A stretch of DNA of 64,000 bases. Origin: Neptuniibacter sp. UBA6509. Its GTDB lineage: Bacteria; Pseudomonadota; Gammaproteobacteria; Pseudomonadales; Balneatricaceae. Numbering within the stretch: position 1 is the first letter of the stretch; every line of letters begins with the position of its first letter. The notes under the pieces were generated by a model. It ran no database searches, had not been told where the DNA came from, and was given only the letters and a program-made list of their open reading frames with translations. The DNA lies in the NCBI GenBank assembly GCA_002435145.1, contig DJLT01000115.1:160580-224579 (forward strand), read 5' to 3'. Positions 1 through 7,539 of the stretch are shown here, in pieces. Both the position numbers and the translations under genes were made by a program.

Positions 1-200
1 AATTCAGATGGGGTGGTTGATTCGGTGTTGCTATCTAGATCGGTAATCGTATCTGTAGGACTTTGGTTTTGTGTCTCGAGTGTTTCTAATTGTTGATTTT
101 GAGAGCTGTCTATCTCCTGGACTTCACTCTCTTCAGTCTGTCCTTGTTGTTCTGTTTTTCGCTGTGACCAGCGTGATAAAAATGAACTGTTATCTTTCAC
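1..200 (-). CDS. DUF3306 family protein, partial (C-terminus beyond left edge)
   Basis: About 66 residues are visible. Reading starts at a GTG at 198-200, which lies inside the last codons of the DUF3305 gene, with AAGGA about 8 nt upstream. The N-terminus has a compact basic/aromatic signature (SSFLSRWSQRK) followed by a Gln/Glu/Ser/Thr-rich, low-complexity stretch, the pattern I associate with DUF3306 proteins. DUF3305 and DUF3306 genes are usually found next to fdhD and formate dehydrogenase structural genes; their biochemical role is not known to me. The overlap with the upstream gene implies translational coupling. The gene runs off the window, so its length and the rest of the cluster cannot be judged. 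The family call rests on the short N-terminus plus context. Confidence 0.7.
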   Translation of the reverse strand, partial: MKDNSSFLSRWSQRKTEQQGQTEESEVQEIDSSQNQQLETLETQNQSPTDTITDLDSNTESTTPSE

Positions 201-648
201 TGCTGCGTCCTTTTCCTTTTTTCTTCTTTTTCTTACCTTCGTCGATTAGCTCTCCATGAATTCCTAGATAGGTATCTATCCAACATTGAAGTGCTTCAGG
301 CATTGGGTACTCAAGTAGTTGGTGTTCTCCATCCATGAAGGATGCAGCATCATCTTGGCTAGCGGTGATGTTAACGGGTGTGAATCCACCAGCGACCTCA
401 TCTTCATGACAAAGAATAAATAGATGGGGAGATGTTGAATTTAAATTGAAACGATATGCAGTGCGTTCATCTTTATGCAGATCCAGTGTTAGGTGATAGT
501 TTCCATCTTTCTCTAACCCATTTGGATCCTGATGCGGTAGGAGTTCATTTATCTGCCAGCGTTCGCTTTCCCAGCCATTAACTTCTACTGTTTCGCTTTT
601 TAGGCTGATTTGAAGTGGCCAGCTGCTACTGGTTCTTTGTGCGCTCAT
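190..648 (-). CDS. DUF3305 family protein, formate dehydrogenase-associated
   Basis: Encodes about 152 residues, begins MSAQRTSSSWPLQISL and ends in a Lys-rich tail (GKKKKKKGKGRSSER). The frame is open back to 780, but I place the start at 648. An AGGAG box sits 6-7 nt upstream of that ATG, and a sigma-54-type promoter at 683-698 would start transcription near 672, inside the longer frame. The central part contains the WESERWQINELLP-like and LDLHKDERTAYRFNL-like stretches typical of DUF3305. Its partner DUF3306 overlaps its 3' end and fdhD diverges from it. In other proteobacteria such pairs flank fdhD and formate dehydrogenase genes, so a maturation or accessory role is likely, but no reaction is established. 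The poly-Lys tail is unusual and could bind nucleic acid, membrane or a partner protein. Confidence 0.75.
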   Translation of the reverse strand: MSAQRTSSSWPLQISLKSETVEVNGWESERWQINELLPHQDPNGLEKDGNYHLTLDLHKDERTAYRFNLNSTSPHLFILCHEDEVAGGFTPVNITASQDDAASFMDGEHQLLEYPMPEALQCWIDTYLGIHGELIDEGKKKKKKGKGRSSER

Positions 649-682
649 TGAATTGCTCCTATTTGCATGACCTGCTATTTCT

Positions 683-698
683 TGCAAGTGCTGGGCCA
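683..698 (-). promoter_or_regulatory. sigma-54 (-24/-12) promoter of the DUF3305-DUF3306 unit
   Basis: On the minus strand the sequence reads TGGCCCAGCACTTGCA: GG (696-697) and GC (684-685) are separated by exactly 10 bases and the -12 element TTGCA is perfect. Predicted start of transcription is near 672, which leaves a short leader before the ATG at 648. The tandem palindromes at 753-788 lie about 60-85 bp upstream, a normal enhancer distance. Confidence 0.7.
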
Positions 699-752
699 CC
701 CTTGGAATCTGAGGGGTTATTTGCATTCTTGTGGAAAACAATGACAGGAGTT

Positions 753-788
753 GGGTCATTATGTTTGTTTGATGGGACATTATGTCCC
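753..788. promoter_or_regulatory. tandem operator/enhancer (GGGACA-N3-TGTCCC) between the fdh-associated units
   Basis: Positions 774-788 read GGGACA TTA TGTCCC, a perfect 6+3+6 palindrome. A weaker copy, GGGTCA TTA TGTTTG, occupies 753-767, with centres 21 bp (two helical turns) apart. The same palindrome with a different spacer occurs at 6384-6398 upstream of tupA and the NtrC-like regulator gene. The site lies between two divergent sigma-54 promoters, so it is a good candidate enhancer for the regulator encoded at 4934-6322. The link is inference. Confidence 0.7.
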
Positions 789-876
789 AGTCTTAGACTG
801 GTTTAATTTATTTTATGTGGCTTTCTGCTGTGTGTTTTATATAGGTAGCCCTAGTAAGTTCTGAGGATTAGCCAGT

Positions 877-893
877 TAGGAACAGTATTTGCT
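877..893 (+). promoter_or_regulatory. sigma-54 (-24/-12) promoter of fdhD
   Basis: TAGGAACAGTATTTGCT: GG at 879-880 and GC at 891-892 with a 10-base spacing and a perfect TTTGCT -12 element; the -24 element is less ideal (AGGAAC instead of TGGCAC). Transcription would start near 904, 34 nt before the fdhD ATG. The tandem palindromes at 753-788 are about 90-130 bp upstream. Confidence 0.6.
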
Positions 894-937
894 AATAACC
901 TTGTAAATGATGCGATTAAACACAGTGGTTATCTCAA

Positions 938-1852
938 ATGAAGGCACAATCGTCACCGATTACTTTAAGTAAAGCGTCTGCAGAATTGACTGAATCAGTT
1001 CATGTCTTGGATGAGCGAGGGGAGCCAAGATTAGTTCATATAGCGTGTGAAAGGCCTCTAACTATTTATCTTAATAAGCGAGAGATCGTTACGCTGATGA
1101 CACTGGGGAGTGATCCGGAAGCACTAGTGTTAGGTTACCTAAGAAACCAAGGGTTTATTACTTCATTAGATCAACTAGTGGCTATTCAGGTGGATTGGGA
1201 TGTTGACGCTGCTGCGGTTGTCACCCATGAAGACCCAGAGGGTTTAGAAGAAAAACTTCAGCAGCGCACAGTGACAACGGGATGTGGTCAGGGAACGATG
1301 TTTGGCAAATTAATGGATAAGATAGCGGAAGTTTCGCTTCCCGATGTTTCATTAAAACAAAGTACGGTCTATGCATTGCTTGATAATTTAAATCGTCACA
1401 ATGAAACATATAAAAATGCAGGGGCTGTACATGGTTGTGCTATTTGCCAAGGTGAAGAGGTTGTTGCTTTCGTTGAGGATGTTGGTAGACATAATGCCGT
1501 TGATACCTTAGCTGGAAGAATGTGGCTTGAAGGAATAGATGAAGACAATAAGATCTTTTATACCACGGGGCGGCTGACTTCTGAGATGGTTATAAAGGTT
1601 GCGCAGATGGGGATTCCTGTCTTGTTATCGCGCTCAGGTGTGACTCAGATGGGGCTTGGTCTTGCGTGTGAGCTTGGGATTACTATGTTGGCTAGAGCCA
1701 AGGGAAAGCATTTTTTGCAGTTTAGCGGAGAGTCATCTTTGGTGCTTGATGCGATACCTGAATCTAGAGGAGTGTCTTCAAAGAAAGTGCTTCAATCAGA
1801 GGAGAAGGCTAAGCTAAAAAAGGCTAACCTTAAAACTGGTGCGGCTTTATGA
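938..1852 (+). CDS. fdhD: formate dehydrogenase accessory sulfurtransferase FdhD
   Basis: 304 residues. FdhD passes sulfur from a cysteine desulfurase to the bis-MGD cofactor (Mo or W), which formate dehydrogenases need for activity. Recognisable FdhD stretches are ERPLTIYLN (about 38-46), TVTTGCGQGTMFG (111-123), AGAVHGCAICQ (161-171), EDVGRHNAVD, the TTGRLTSEMV segment and a C-terminal ARAKGKHF. The E. coli enzyme has CxxC at the sulfur-transfer loop; here the loop reads C116-G-Q-G, so only one cysteine is present there, as in a known FdhD subgroup. The C-terminus has a Lys-rich extension. No strong ribosome-binding site precedes the ATG. The stop overlaps the next gene by 4 nt (ATGA), and a sigma-54 promoter lies at 877-893. 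Confidence 0.93.
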   Translation: MKAQSSPITLSKASAELTESVHVLDERGEPRLVHIACERPLTIYLNKREIVTLMTLGSDPEALVLGYLRNQGFITSLDQLVAIQVDWDVDAAAVVTHEDPEGLEEKLQQRTVTTGCGQGTMFGKLMDKIAEVSLPDVSLKQSTVYALLDNLNRHNETYKNAGAVHGCAICQGEEVVAFVEDVGRHNAVDTLAGRMWLEGIDEDNKIFYTTGRLTSEMVIKVAQMGIPVLLSRSGVTQMGLGLACELGITMLARAKGKHFLQFSGESSLVLDAIPESRGVSSKKVLQSEEKAKLKKANLKTGAAL

Positions 1853-2769
1853 ATGATATGACCAATGAAATGTCGCAGGCATTTATGAATGTACGCCAGT
1901 TAGCGGATTACCTTCATCTTAATGAAAAGAAGGTTTATGCCATGGCTGCCGAGGGGGCAATCCCTGCTACGAAGCTGACAGGAAAATGGTTATTTCCTAA
2001 GTCGCTCGTAGATAGGTGGCTATTAGAGAGCTGCCATAGTGGAATTATGACAGATCGCTTACTGCTATCTGGAAGTGATGATCCCTTGTTGCAGGCGGCC
2101 TCTAACCGCTTAACGCAAAAGTTACGTACTCAAGCGCTGTTTAGTTACACCGTTACCGGAACTAAATTGGGTTTGGATCTGCTGGCGCAAGGTCATGCAG
2201 ATGCTTGTGCTATCCATTGGGGAAGGGCGGAAGAAAGTGATGTTCGTCATCCCGCTTTATTGCAGCAATATTCGCAGTCAAAGCATTGGATTCTAGTGCA
2301 CCTATTTTGTCGTAGTCAGGGCTTAATTGTTAGATCAGGTTGTCTTGAGCGTTTAAATGATCCCGCTGAAGCGCTCAGTTTTAGTACCCGCTGGGTTGTT
2401 CGTCAAGATGGGGCCGGTTCTCAGCGCTTCCTTAATGAGTGGTTGGCAGGGCAGGCATTTCCTATCGACAACTTAACAGTGACTAACACCGCTTTTTCGG
2501 AGAGGGAGGTTGCTTCTTTAATTGCGAAAGGTGAGGCTGATATCGGGCCGGGGACATTGAGCGCGGCAAAAGAGTTTGGTTTAGGTTTTATTCCCGTCTG
2601 TAATGAAAGTTTTGATCTTGTTGTGCCTAGAAATGTTTATTTCCGTCGGTTGTTACAGCAGCTTTTTGAATTTTTTCAAAGCGATGAGGGGATCGATCTT
2701 GCTCATCGCTTGCAAGGCTATGATTTAAGCCGTTGTGGGCGCTTGGTTTGGAGTTCTGATCCTGGTTGA
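1849..2769 (+). CDS. excisionase-type HTH plus PBP-like domain regulator, fdhD-linked
   Basis: 306 residues. Residues 12-60 form a MerR/excisionase-like winged helix (NVRQLADYLHLNEKKVYAMA, then TGKWLFPKSLVDRWL). The remainder (about 75-300) resembles the periplasmic-binding-protein-like sensor domain found fused to ModE- or excisionase-type HTH domains (PF12727-like), with the VVRQDGAGSQRFLNEW and GEADIGPGTLSAAKEFGLGF segments typical of that fold. There is no signal peptide, so it should be a cytoplasmic, ligand-sensing DNA-binding protein. Its ATG overlaps the fdhD stop, so it is co-translated with a molybdo/tungsto-enzyme maturation factor; molybdate, tungstate or molybdopterin are natural ligand guesses. 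Both family and ligand are inferred from sequence pattern and context. Confidence 0.75.
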   Translation: MNDMTNEMSQAFMNVRQLADYLHLNEKKVYAMAAEGAIPATKLTGKWLFPKSLVDRWLLESCHSGIMTDRLLLSGSDDPLLQAASNRLTQKLRTQALFSYTVTGTKLGLDLLAQGHADACAIHWGRAEESDVRHPALLQQYSQSKHWILVHLFCRSQGLIVRSGCLERLNDPAEALSFSTRWVVRQDGAGSQRFLNEWLAGQAFPIDNLTVTNTAFSEREVASLIAKGEADIGPGTLSAAKEFGLGFIPVCNESFDLVVPRNVYFRRLLQQLFEFFQSDEGIDLAHRLQGYDLSRCGRLVWSSDPG

Positions 2770-2804
2770 TGCCTGTATTTAAATGTCTGCATTTGCTCCC
2801 TATA

Positions 2805-4937
2805 TCAAGGGAGCTCTGCGGTAGCTCTTCGGTTGGTGCGTTCTACTTCTGCTAGCCCTTGCAGTATGCCATCTAGACTGCCATCGCCCGATACAACAGC
2901 GTTTTCTAGTAAATAAACAGAAAAGGTTGTGCCTTCCCCTTCGTGAGATTCTACTTCTATATTACCGCCTTGGCGTCGAATGATGCCGTAGCTAATTGAC
3001 AGGCCTAAACCCGTTCCGCTTTCTTTGGTTGTAAAAAATGGGTCGAATATTTTAGCTAAATGATTGCTGCTGATCCCTTTCCCGTGGTCAATGACGTTAA
3101 TGATAGCGCCTTTTACCTTGTCGTTTTGTATCCAGTCATGTGTTTCTAGTTCTATTTTGCCAGGACCGTCTAAGGCATGAGATGCATTAAGAATAAGATT
3201 GACGATAACTTGTTGAACTTGTTGATAGTTTACTTCAACAGGGCATGAGGATTGATAGTTTTTAATGATGCTTACATTTTGATTGTCTAAAGCATGGGAT
3301 ACCAGAAGCAGCGTATCATCAATAATGCTGTTTACAGGGTGGTGTTCAAAGTGGTCTACGTAATGTCCTGGACGGCTATATTGCAGTAGATTGTTAATCA
3401 GAGAGCGGATTCTATAGACCTGCTGAATTACCATATCGACCTCTTCTTGAACGGGGGCTGCGTTAGCGCCTAGTTCGGCAACTAAAAGGTCCATATTTCC
3501 CAGTATGACAGCGGCAGGGTTGTTTATTTCATGCGCGATACCCGCGGTTAGCTCTCCAAGTACAGCTAATTTTTCTTTGTCTAGCAATTGTTTACGTGTG
3601 CTCTTTAAGAGTCTTATATGATCTTTTAGTGCCTCAGTTCTTAAGCTTAGCGACTTTGTTCGTTTATCTACAGTTGCTTCCAAGCGGTCGTTTGACTGTC
3701 TGATTTGCTGTTCTCGCTGCTCTAGAAGGTCAAGCATGACATCAAATTGCTTTGCAAGATCGACTAGCTCATCTGAAGAATCCAATTTACCTATTCTAGG
3801 GTAGGTGTTGCCGTTTCTAACGGTTCTAACAACTGAGTGGATCTTTCTTAAAGGCTTTAAAAGTTGATTTGTATGATTGATCACCACAACAGAGGCAACG
3901 AGCATGATAAGAGCGATGAACGTTCCTGATTCAAGCAGGGTTTTATAATAGATTTTTGTAAAAGGTGCCTCGGTGAAACCAGCGTAAATCATGCCTATCT
4001 TTTTATTATTTAAATCGATTAGTGGCTGGTAAGCGGAGATGTACCAGTCATTAACAACAAAGGCGCGGTTGATCCAGTTTTCTCCTTTTAATAGGACCTC
4101 TTTTCTTACCTCAGCAGAGACGCGGGTGCCGATGGCTCGGTTCTTTAGAGTAGCTTCTTCACTGCTAATTGGATTGGTTATATCTTGAGGGACATTGGTG
4201 CTAATGCGGACGTCATCTAGAAAAAGGGTAACGGTCCCAATACCATCTTCTGGGAGGGTGCCTTTGCCATAGACGAGGTCTCTGATGGTATCTACAGCTT
4301 TTGATGTGTTGTTAAGTATAACGCCAGAATCTAAAACGCCAATAAGTTCTCCAAAATCATCTGTTACAGGAACAAGTGCTCTAAGGACCATTGATCGATC
4401 TTCGATTTGCTTGTCTGTGGGGGCCGCTCTTGGAGTATCAATCAGTATGATTTTGCCCTTGCTCCCAAGACCGAAAGCAATTTTATCTAATTCACTGCTT
4501 TTCAGTACGGTAATGCCATTGATGGCTTGCTTTTGTTCAAGTCGCTCTAAAAGCGGAACGAAGGAAGGTTCATTAATTTCAGGTAATTTCTCTACTGGAA
4601 TAAAGCGAAGAAAATCTAGCGATCGGTTGAGTTTAATTTCAAGTAACTGGACTTGAAGTATTCGGCGGTTATCTAGCTGTAAGTTTGTTCTAAATTCATA
4701 GCTGCTAGCTAATTGGGTCAGCGTGTTTTCATGCTCTTTTTGCATGATATTCAGCGTACCGTTGGCCACCGAAAGGTCGGCGCTGACCTTCATGTAGAGC
4801 TGTCTGTCAGTGTAGCTACTCGTCCAGTAACCTGCCATTAGCGCGAAACCTGCGGCGGTTAAGGCTAATGGAAGTAGTGTGAGTAGTAATAATTTATGTT
4901 GTAGGGAGCTGTTTATTTTTGACCAAGAAAGGCTCAT
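2805..4937 (-). CDS. sensor histidine kinase with periplasmic Cache-type domain (partner of the NtrC-like regulator)
   Basis: About 710 residues. TM1 lies near residues 17-38, followed by a roughly 300-residue periplasmic region of Cache type (including VLRALVPVTDDFGELIGVLDSG and a WYISAYQPLID-like motif). TM2 is near 340, then come HAMP, a coiled coil, a HisKA box with the phospho-acceptor in IAHEINNP (His469), and a HATPase with N, G1 and G2 boxes (LILNASHAL, VIDHGKGIS, TTKESGTGLGLS). The start is placed at the ATG at 4937, whose ATGA overlaps the regulator's stop, rather than at the GTG 6 nt upstream. The pair diverges from the tungstate/molybdopterin operon. The kinase may sense formate, tungstate/molybdate or a related anion outside the cytoplasm; the ligand cannot be read from the sequence. 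Confidence 0.85.
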   Translation of the reverse strand: MSLSWSKINSSLQHKLLLLTLLPLALTAAGFALMAGYWTSSYTDRQLYMKVSADLSVANGTLNIMQKEHENTLTQLASSYEFRTNLQLDNRRILQVQLLEIKLNRSLDFLRFIPVEKLPEINEPSFVPLLERLEQKQAINGITVLKSSELDKIAFGLGSKGKIILIDTPRAAPTDKQIEDRSMVLRALVPVTDDFGELIGVLDSGVILNNTSKAVDTIRDLVYGKGTLPEDGIGTVTLFLDDVRISTNVPQDITNPISSEEATLKNRAIGTRVSAEVRKEVLLKGENWINRAFVVNDWYISAYQPLIDLNNKKIGMIYAGFTEAPFTKIYYKTLLESGTFIALIMLVASVVVINHTNQLLKPLRKIHSVVRTVRNGNTYPRIGKLDSSDELVDLAKQFDVMLDLLEQREQQIRQSNDRLEATVDKRTKSLSLRTEALKDHIRLLKSTRKQLLDKEKLAVLGELTAGIAHEINNPAAVILGNMDLLVAELGANAAPVQEEVDMVIQQVYRIRSLINNLLQYSRPGHYVDHFEHHPVNSIIDDTLLLVSHALDNQNVSIIKNYQSSCPVEVNYQQVQQVIVNLILNASHALDGPGKIELETHDWIQNDKVKGAIINVIDHGKGISSNHLAKIFDPFFTTKESGTGLGLSISYGIIRRQGGNIEVESHEGEGTTFSVYLLENAVVSGDGSLDGILQGLAEVERTNRRATAELP

Positions 4938-6322
4938 GCACACTGCTCATCTGTGATTGCCTGTGACTGTTCAGCCCAGCTAGAGAGCTTACGATCAAGT
5001 GTTTTTCGAGAAACGCCAAGCTCTCGTGCAGCAGATGATTTGTTTCCTTGATGCTGGTCTAGAGTCAGTAATATGTGATGTTTTTCAAGTGCTTCTAGGG
5101 ACCAGCCTGAGAAATTGTTGCAGCTATTCTTTTCATTGTCGCTTTGCTCTTTGAAATAGTCTGCAGGTAGTTTTCCTAAAAGTATGCAACGTTCTATTAA
5201 GTTTTTAAGCTCTCTGATGTTGCCAGCCCAGTGGTAGGACTGCATCGCTTTTAGGTCGTCATGGCTAAAAGGAATGGGTGATAAGCTCAGTTCACGCGAT
5301 AACTTTGCTGAAAAGTGATGGATTAATTCAGGTAGATCTTCACGACGATCTCTAAGCGGAGGAAGTGTTATGCTGAGAACGTTGAGTCGATAGAATAGAT
5401 CTTCGCGGAAACGATTTTGACTCACTTCCTCTTTTAGGTGTCTGTTTGTGGCCGCTATGATGCGAACATCTACGCTGGTTTCTTGCTCGCTGCCTACAGG
5501 ACGAACAGCTTTTTGTTCGAGCGCGCGCAATAGTTTGGCTTGCATAAGTAGAGGCATCTCACCGACTTCGTCTAAAAAGAGTGTGCCTCCGCTCGCAAAG
5601 TTAAACAGTCCTTCACGTGCTTTGTTCGCGCCGGTAAACGCACCTTTAGTATGTCCAAATAATTCGGCTTCCAGTAGCTCTGGCGCAATAGCTCCGCAGT
5701 TGATCGGGACAAAGGGACCTGAACGATTACTGAGTTGGTGAAGCATTCTCGCAGCAAGTTCTTTACCTGTACCTGATTCACCTTCAATTAAGATGGCTGA
5801 AGGTGTTTTCGCGACCCTGCGAATAACATCTTGTACTTGTTGGATCGCAGGGCTGTTACCAATCATGTTACTGGAAGGGAATGCGTTATTAACTTCACGA
5901 CGCAAAACGAAATTTGCTCTGGCAAGGGCGCGATGTTCTAAGCAGCGCTCAACCGCATTCATCATCTGTTCTAAGCGAAAAGGTTTTAAAATAAAATCAG
6001 CTGCCCCTAAGCGAATCGCTTGAATCGCTGTTTCGAGGTCGGCATATGCTGTCATAAATATAACATCACTGCGTCTTTCAGAGTTTTGCAGTGCTTCGTG
6101 CCACTCCATGCCTGAGCGGCCAGGTAACTTAATATCAACAATCAGTAGATCGAAATGGCAACGGGCACGTAGCTTTTCTGCTTCTTCTACGCTTCCTGCG
6201 GTTTCAACTAGTGCAAAGCGCTTACTTAGAGCTTTTTGTAAAAAGCTAAGAATTCCAGGTTCATCATCCACTACCAGAACTGATGCTGCAGGCATCTGGT
6301 GTTTGGTCTGATTTGTTTCCAT
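4934..6322 (-). CDS. NtrC-family sigma-54-dependent response regulator
   Basis: 462 residues. The receiver domain has the acidic pair VVDDE at about 18-21, phospho-acceptor Asp63 (LLIVDIKLPG) and the conserved Lys in ILKPF. The central AAA+ sigma-54 activator domain (about 150-380) shows Walker A GESGTGKE, the sigma-54-contacting loop GAFTGA, Walker B GGTLFLDEVGEMP, and NRFREDLFYRLNV. The C-terminal Fis-type helix-turn-helix reads LGVSRKTLDRKL. It is first in an operon with the sensor kinase (4-nt overlap). The palindromes at 6384-6428 lie 60-105 nt upstream of its start, suggesting autoregulation as well as control of the divergent tup operon. The matching palindrome at 774-788 ties it to the fdhD region. 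Confidence 0.93.
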   Translation of the reverse strand: METNQTKHQMPAASVLVVDDEPGILSFLQKALSKRFALVETAGSVEEAEKLRARCHFDLLIVDIKLPGRSGMEWHEALQNSERRSDVIFMTAYADLETAIQAIRLGAADFILKPFRLEQMMNAVERCLEHRALARANFVLRREVNNAFPSSNMIGNSPAIQQVQDVIRRVAKTPSAILIEGESGTGKELAARMLHQLSNRSGPFVPINCGAIAPELLEAELFGHTKGAFTGANKAREGLFNFASGGTLFLDEVGEMPLLMQAKLLRALEQKAVRPVGSEQETSVDVRIIAATNRHLKEEVSQNRFREDLFYRLNVLSITLPPLRDRREDLPELIHHFSAKLSRELSLSPIPFSHDDLKAMQSYHWAGNIRELKNLIERCILLGKLPADYFKEQSDNEKNSCNNFSGWSLEALEKHHILLTLDQHQGNKSSAARELGVSRKTLDRKLSSWAEQSQAITDEQCA

Positions 6323-6383
6323 TGGTATTGATCTCTAATAATTACCTTGAGGGGGTGGGAATCAAGGTGGCTTTGTGTCGCTA

Positions 6384-6428
6384 GGGACAAAATGTCCCCT
6401 ATGCGTCTTCTTGTGGACATTATGACTC
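6384..6428. promoter_or_regulatory. tandem operator/enhancer upstream of tupA and the regulator gene
   Basis: GGGACA AAA TGTCCC at 6384-6398 is a perfect 6+3+6 palindrome. A degenerate copy, TGGACA TTA TGACTC, follows at 6414-6428, centres 30 bp apart (about three helical turns). The sites are about 150-195 bp upstream of the tupA -24 element, a usual distance for NtrC-type activators. The rest of the 358-bp divergent intergenic region (6323-6680) holds the sigma-54 promoter and the tupA leader; I saw no small gene in it. Confidence 0.7.
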
Positions 6429-6577
6429 AAAAAGTGCGTTGAGGTGATAATACTTATGTTTCATTTTGTACTTTGCGGCATTTAAAATCTGCATTTTTAG
6501 AATATGGCTTAGACCTTATGTTAAGAAAGCCGCTGCTTTCTTTTCTATTTTCGCTTTCTGCTGCAGCTTATGGTTTT

Positions 6578-6594
6578 TTGGCATTCTAATTGCT
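6578..6594 (+). promoter_or_regulatory. sigma-54 (-24/-12) promoter of the tupABC-mobAB-moeA operon
   Basis: TTGGCATTCTAATTGCT: GG (6580-6581) and GC (6592-6593) are 10 bases apart, and both TTGGCA and TTGCT elements match the consensus. Predicted transcription start is near 6605, which excludes an upstream TTG/ATG start for TupA and supports the ATG at 6681. Confidence 0.8.
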
Positions 6595-6680
6595 GTTTAT
6601 TGGAATGCTGTAGACCTGTTCAGTTAAGAAACAGGCTGCTGGTGAAAATAATACTAATGAAGATGAAAAGGATTGTTGTG

Positions 6681-7508
6681 ATGAAAAAGTGGATTTCGGG
6701 TGCTCTCACAGTTGCTCTGATGACGGTAAGTGCCGCGGTTTTTTCAGCGGAAGAGAAAATTATTCGATTAGCTACGACTACGAGTACTTATAATTCTGGC
6801 TTACTTGATAAGTTACTGCCTGAATTTGAAAAAACTCACAATGCAAAAGTTCAAGTGATTGCGGTAGGGACGGGCAAGGCATTACGTATGGGGCAGGCGG
6901 GAGATGTGGATGTTGTAATGACGCATGCTCCAAAATCAGAGAAGGCATTCGTCGATGGCGGTTTTGGGGTACATCCGAAAAGCGTGATGTATAACGATTT
7001 CGTTATCGTAGGCCCAGCAGAAGACCCAGCCCAAATTCAAGGTGCTGCTGATGTAACTAAAGCCTTGCAAGCAATTGCTGCCACAGATTCACAGTTTATT
7101 TCACGTGGGGATGATTCTGGTACGCATAAAAAGGAATTATCGCTTTGGGCTACTACATCGGCAGGTAAACAGTTCTCCAATTATAAAGAGGTCGGTCAAG
7201 GGATGGGTAAGGTTCTTCAAATGGCTGATGAACTGAAAGGCTACACCATGACAGACCGTGGTACTTGGTTGGCGTATGAGAGTCGTCTGCAATTAAAGTT
7301 ACTAGTTGAAGGGGATAAACGTTTATTTAACCCCTATCAGATTATTCAGGTTAATCCTGAATTACATAAGGGTCTAAATGTTGAAGGTGCTAAAGAACTT
7401 TCGGATTGGTTTGTATCTTCTAAAGGTCAGCAGATGATTAACGACTTTAGAATTAATGAGAAAGCGCTTTTCCACGGTTCGGCCAATCCTCAAGTTGTTG
7501 AAAAATAA
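6681..7508 (+). CDS. tupA: tungstate ABC transporter substrate-binding protein TupA
   Basis: About 275 residues. An N-terminal Sec signal peptide (MKKWISGALTVALMTVSAAVFSA) is followed by the TupA-type start of the mature protein, IIRLATTTSTYNSGLLDKLLP. Other hallmarks are VIAVGTGKALRMGQAGDVDVVMTHA and SRGDDSGTHKKEL, with the TTTS and GTHK segments that line the oxyanion pocket in TupA/WtpA relatives. These separate it from ModA, so tungstate is the favoured ligand; molybdate cannot be excluded. I chose the ATG at 6681 because AAGGA lies 8 nt upstream and the signal peptide starts there; the open frame back to 6570 would begin before the predicted transcription start. First gene of a six-gene operon. 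Confidence 0.92.
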   Translation: MKKWISGALTVALMTVSAAVFSAEEKIIRLATTTSTYNSGLLDKLLPEFEKTHNAKVQVIAVGTGKALRMGQAGDVDVVMTHAPKSEKAFVDGGFGVHPKSVMYNDFVIVGPAEDPAQIQGAADVTKALQAIAATDSQFISRGDDSGTHKKELSLWATTSAGKQFSNYKEVGQGMGKVLQMADELKGYTMTDRGTWLAYESRLQLKLLVEGDKRLFNPYQIIQVNPELHKGLNVEGAKELSDWFVSSKGQQMINDFRINEKALFHGSANPQVVEK

Positions 7509-7539
7509 TTTTTTTAAATGAAAAGTAGTAGCGGTAGTA

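Noticed and set aside
649..780. Extension of the DUF3305 protein to 780
   Set aside because: No ribosome-binding site at 780, and it covers a minus-strand sigma-54 promoter and part of the operator; AGGAG precedes the ATG at 648.
2795..2814. GCTCCC/GGGAGC hairpin at the end of the sensor kinase gene
   Set aside because: It overlaps the stop codon and has no T-tract on either strand, so I do not call it a terminator.
6570..6680. Upstream extension of tupA from a start at 6570
   Set aside because: It crosses the sigma-54 promoter at 6578-6594 and precedes the predicted transcription start; the signal peptide and ribosome-binding site support 6681.
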